NCBI GenBank assembly: GCA_003427395.1
Contig: BFEA01000298.1
Coordinates: forward strand, 334,475 to 398,474
DNA from: Chara braunii
Taxonomy: Eukaryota > Streptophyta > Charophyceae > Charales > Characeae
Length of the DNA: 64,000 bases
Reading direction: 5' to 3'
The first letter of the stretch is position 1. Every line of letters begins with the position of its first letter. Both the position numbers and the translations under genes were made by a program. Shown here piece after piece: positions 62,784-64,000 of the stretch. The notes under the pieces are model-generated. The model saw nothing but the letters and a program-made list of their open reading frames with translations, made no database searches and was not told the origin of the DNA.

Positions 62784-64000
62784 GTTGGCAAAGGGGTTCG
62801 GTCTGTGATCTTTTCCACTTCAGATGCTTCCTTTCTGTCTGGGGTGTGGTTCACTGTATGCCATAATTGCTGCTCACCCGAGCGCGGGAAAAATGGGTGC
62901 CGAGGCCAGATTTACAGGAGTTTGGATGGTGTGGGTGAACCATGTGAACAGGAATGGGTGAAGAATAAAAAATTAGTCCGCTGCTGGTGCACAGAGATGC
63001 ATGTCAGCTCGGCACTGAGCCTTAGACCCATCAGCATGATCCAGGTGGACCATTTGGACAAAGAAACTCGTGGTCGACTGACTGCCAGGCTCTGCCAGTC
63101 TGAAATCCTGGGTGAAGACCTGGAAGGGCATGATAACGCACAAGCTTGACTGCCAGTTTGCTGTCCAGATGTTACGATCCTGGTCATTTCCCAAGTGCAA
63201 AATCACAATGAAAGACAATGTCACCCAATTGCGAAAGAAATGAAAGCACTTGCAAAGAGATAAAGACCAGAGGAGAGAGAAAGAAGAAGAAGAAGAAGAA
63301 GAAGAAGGAGAAGAAGATGTACACCAGCAAGACTAATGATAGTTCCCCCTTCTCTCTCCACCTTCCTCCTCCTTCACTTCACCAATCTTATTCTTCTCTC
63401 AATAATAATAATAACAATGAATGGATGAACCAGAATCAATATCCGAAGTTCCCGCTTACTACTGACTCAACTCGAACAACAACAACAACAACCAGTCCAC
63501 CATAGCTATGGCTTCCCTCCTGCAGCCTCCTCTCTCATGCATAGGCTATGGTGGACTAATGAGGGCCTTGCCCTGACGTCCAAGGGACAACCCAAAGCAG
63601 CTATGCCGCTGCTGACTGGTCCGCCATGCCTGACTCTGCCGCGAGCTTCCTTGGTGCAGCACTACCCCAACTGGGGCCTTCCGGATGCAGCGCCCAACAA
63701 GGTGATGAAGACGGTGTCTACCATAGCCAGGTAAGTGCCCCGCCACTCTCCTATCATGCCCCCTTCTTCCTCCTCCTCAAGCTGGACTGCTTGCCATAGC
63801 CAGGGGGAGCTCCAGCTGCCCTTCGCCTCCAAGCAGCGCTGTACCAGTCCAGCGCTGCGCTCCAGCAGCATGTCGCCAATCCTTGCCACACCGCAAATGA
63901 GGAAGAGCTCTTTGCTCTTCCTGGAGATATAGCGGCCTACCGGCCTCCTGGGCGGTGACTTCCTAGGCCGAGCGGCCTCCCAGCAACCGGTACCTCCTCC
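62784..64000 (+). other. Start of SCD2 intron 10, incomplete
   Basis: No later SCD2 exon (HWS or APLP-like motifs) was seen up to the end. It has a GAA run at 63277-63318 and ACAACAACAACAACA at 63476-63492. An inverted pair, CCACCATAGCTATGG (about 63499) and GGCTATGGTGG (about 63543), is present. A frame at 63537-63734 has no known domain. Confidence 0.6.

Noticed and set aside
63537-63932. Possible gag-like or other gene at the right edge
   Set aside because: Frames are short, overlap on both strands, and no motif could be named. The window ends before it can be judged.

Overview
The window is nuclear DNA of a streptophyte. It is most likely a charophycean green alga of the Chara type, but that is an inference from one plant-type gene with very long, repeat-filled introns. 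No prokaryotic features were seen: no operons, no ribosome binding sites, and no long host ORFs. The only host gene I can support is a plus-strand homologue of the plant coiled-coil protein SCD2 (STOMATAL CYTOKINESIS DEFECTIVE 2). Its first ten coding exons lie between 18192 and 62783, and the gene runs off the right edge. The ten exons have compatible phases, AG/GT borders, and together read about 342 codons in family order: a Gly/Ser-rich N-terminus, the coiled coil, then the start of the conserved [15 protein letters not shown] block. About 1 kb of exon sits in more than 44 kb of gene.

Layout. 1-13.8 kb is AT-rich and holds no recognisable gene. It contains a GC-rich palindromic repeat in two copies (1.0 and 1.9 kb), a 2.3-kb AGAGT-type satellite (2.3-4.6 kb), several small tandem duplications, and an array of eleven short hairpin-forming motifs (8.58-9.43 kb). 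13.9-17 kb holds a TTAA-flanked transposon, two tRNA-derived SINEs and a gap. 17.05-18.19 kb is a CpG-rich block with a long CT tract next to SCD2 exon 1, probably the promoter and 5' UTR. Intron 1 (11.9 kb) is strongly pyrimidine-rich on the coding strand for about 8 kb and carries many small palindromic TA-flanked MITEs. Intron 2 (14.1 kb) contains a decayed LINE in the same orientation, probably with its own C-rich 5' tandem monomers. ORF1 of that LINE is interrupted by a 0.95-kb TTAA-flanked element. Intron 3 (4.7 kb) holds an antisense, 5'-truncated LINE with clear 22-23-bp target-site duplications and an internal tandem duplication. The later introns are shorter and hold SINEs, MITEs, microsatellites and small tandem repeats.

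How the parts relate. In plants SCD2 works with the DENN protein SCD1 in exocytosis, endocytosis and cytokinesis. Everything else recognisable here is repeat or mobile DNA. Five short-element classes recur: (1) a tRNA-derived SINE, at least five copies; (2) a TTAA-target family with a CCACCAGTAC terminus, seven copies; (3) TA-flanked MITEs with a CGAATAGAACG terminus; (4) a relative of these with a CGAACACAACG terminus; (5) a 120-130-bp MITE with a GAGGGCATACTCAC terminus. Several nested insertions allow relative dating. Three large N gaps (1675-1864, 16200-16329, 50483-50700) and scattered single Ns mark unresolved repeats.
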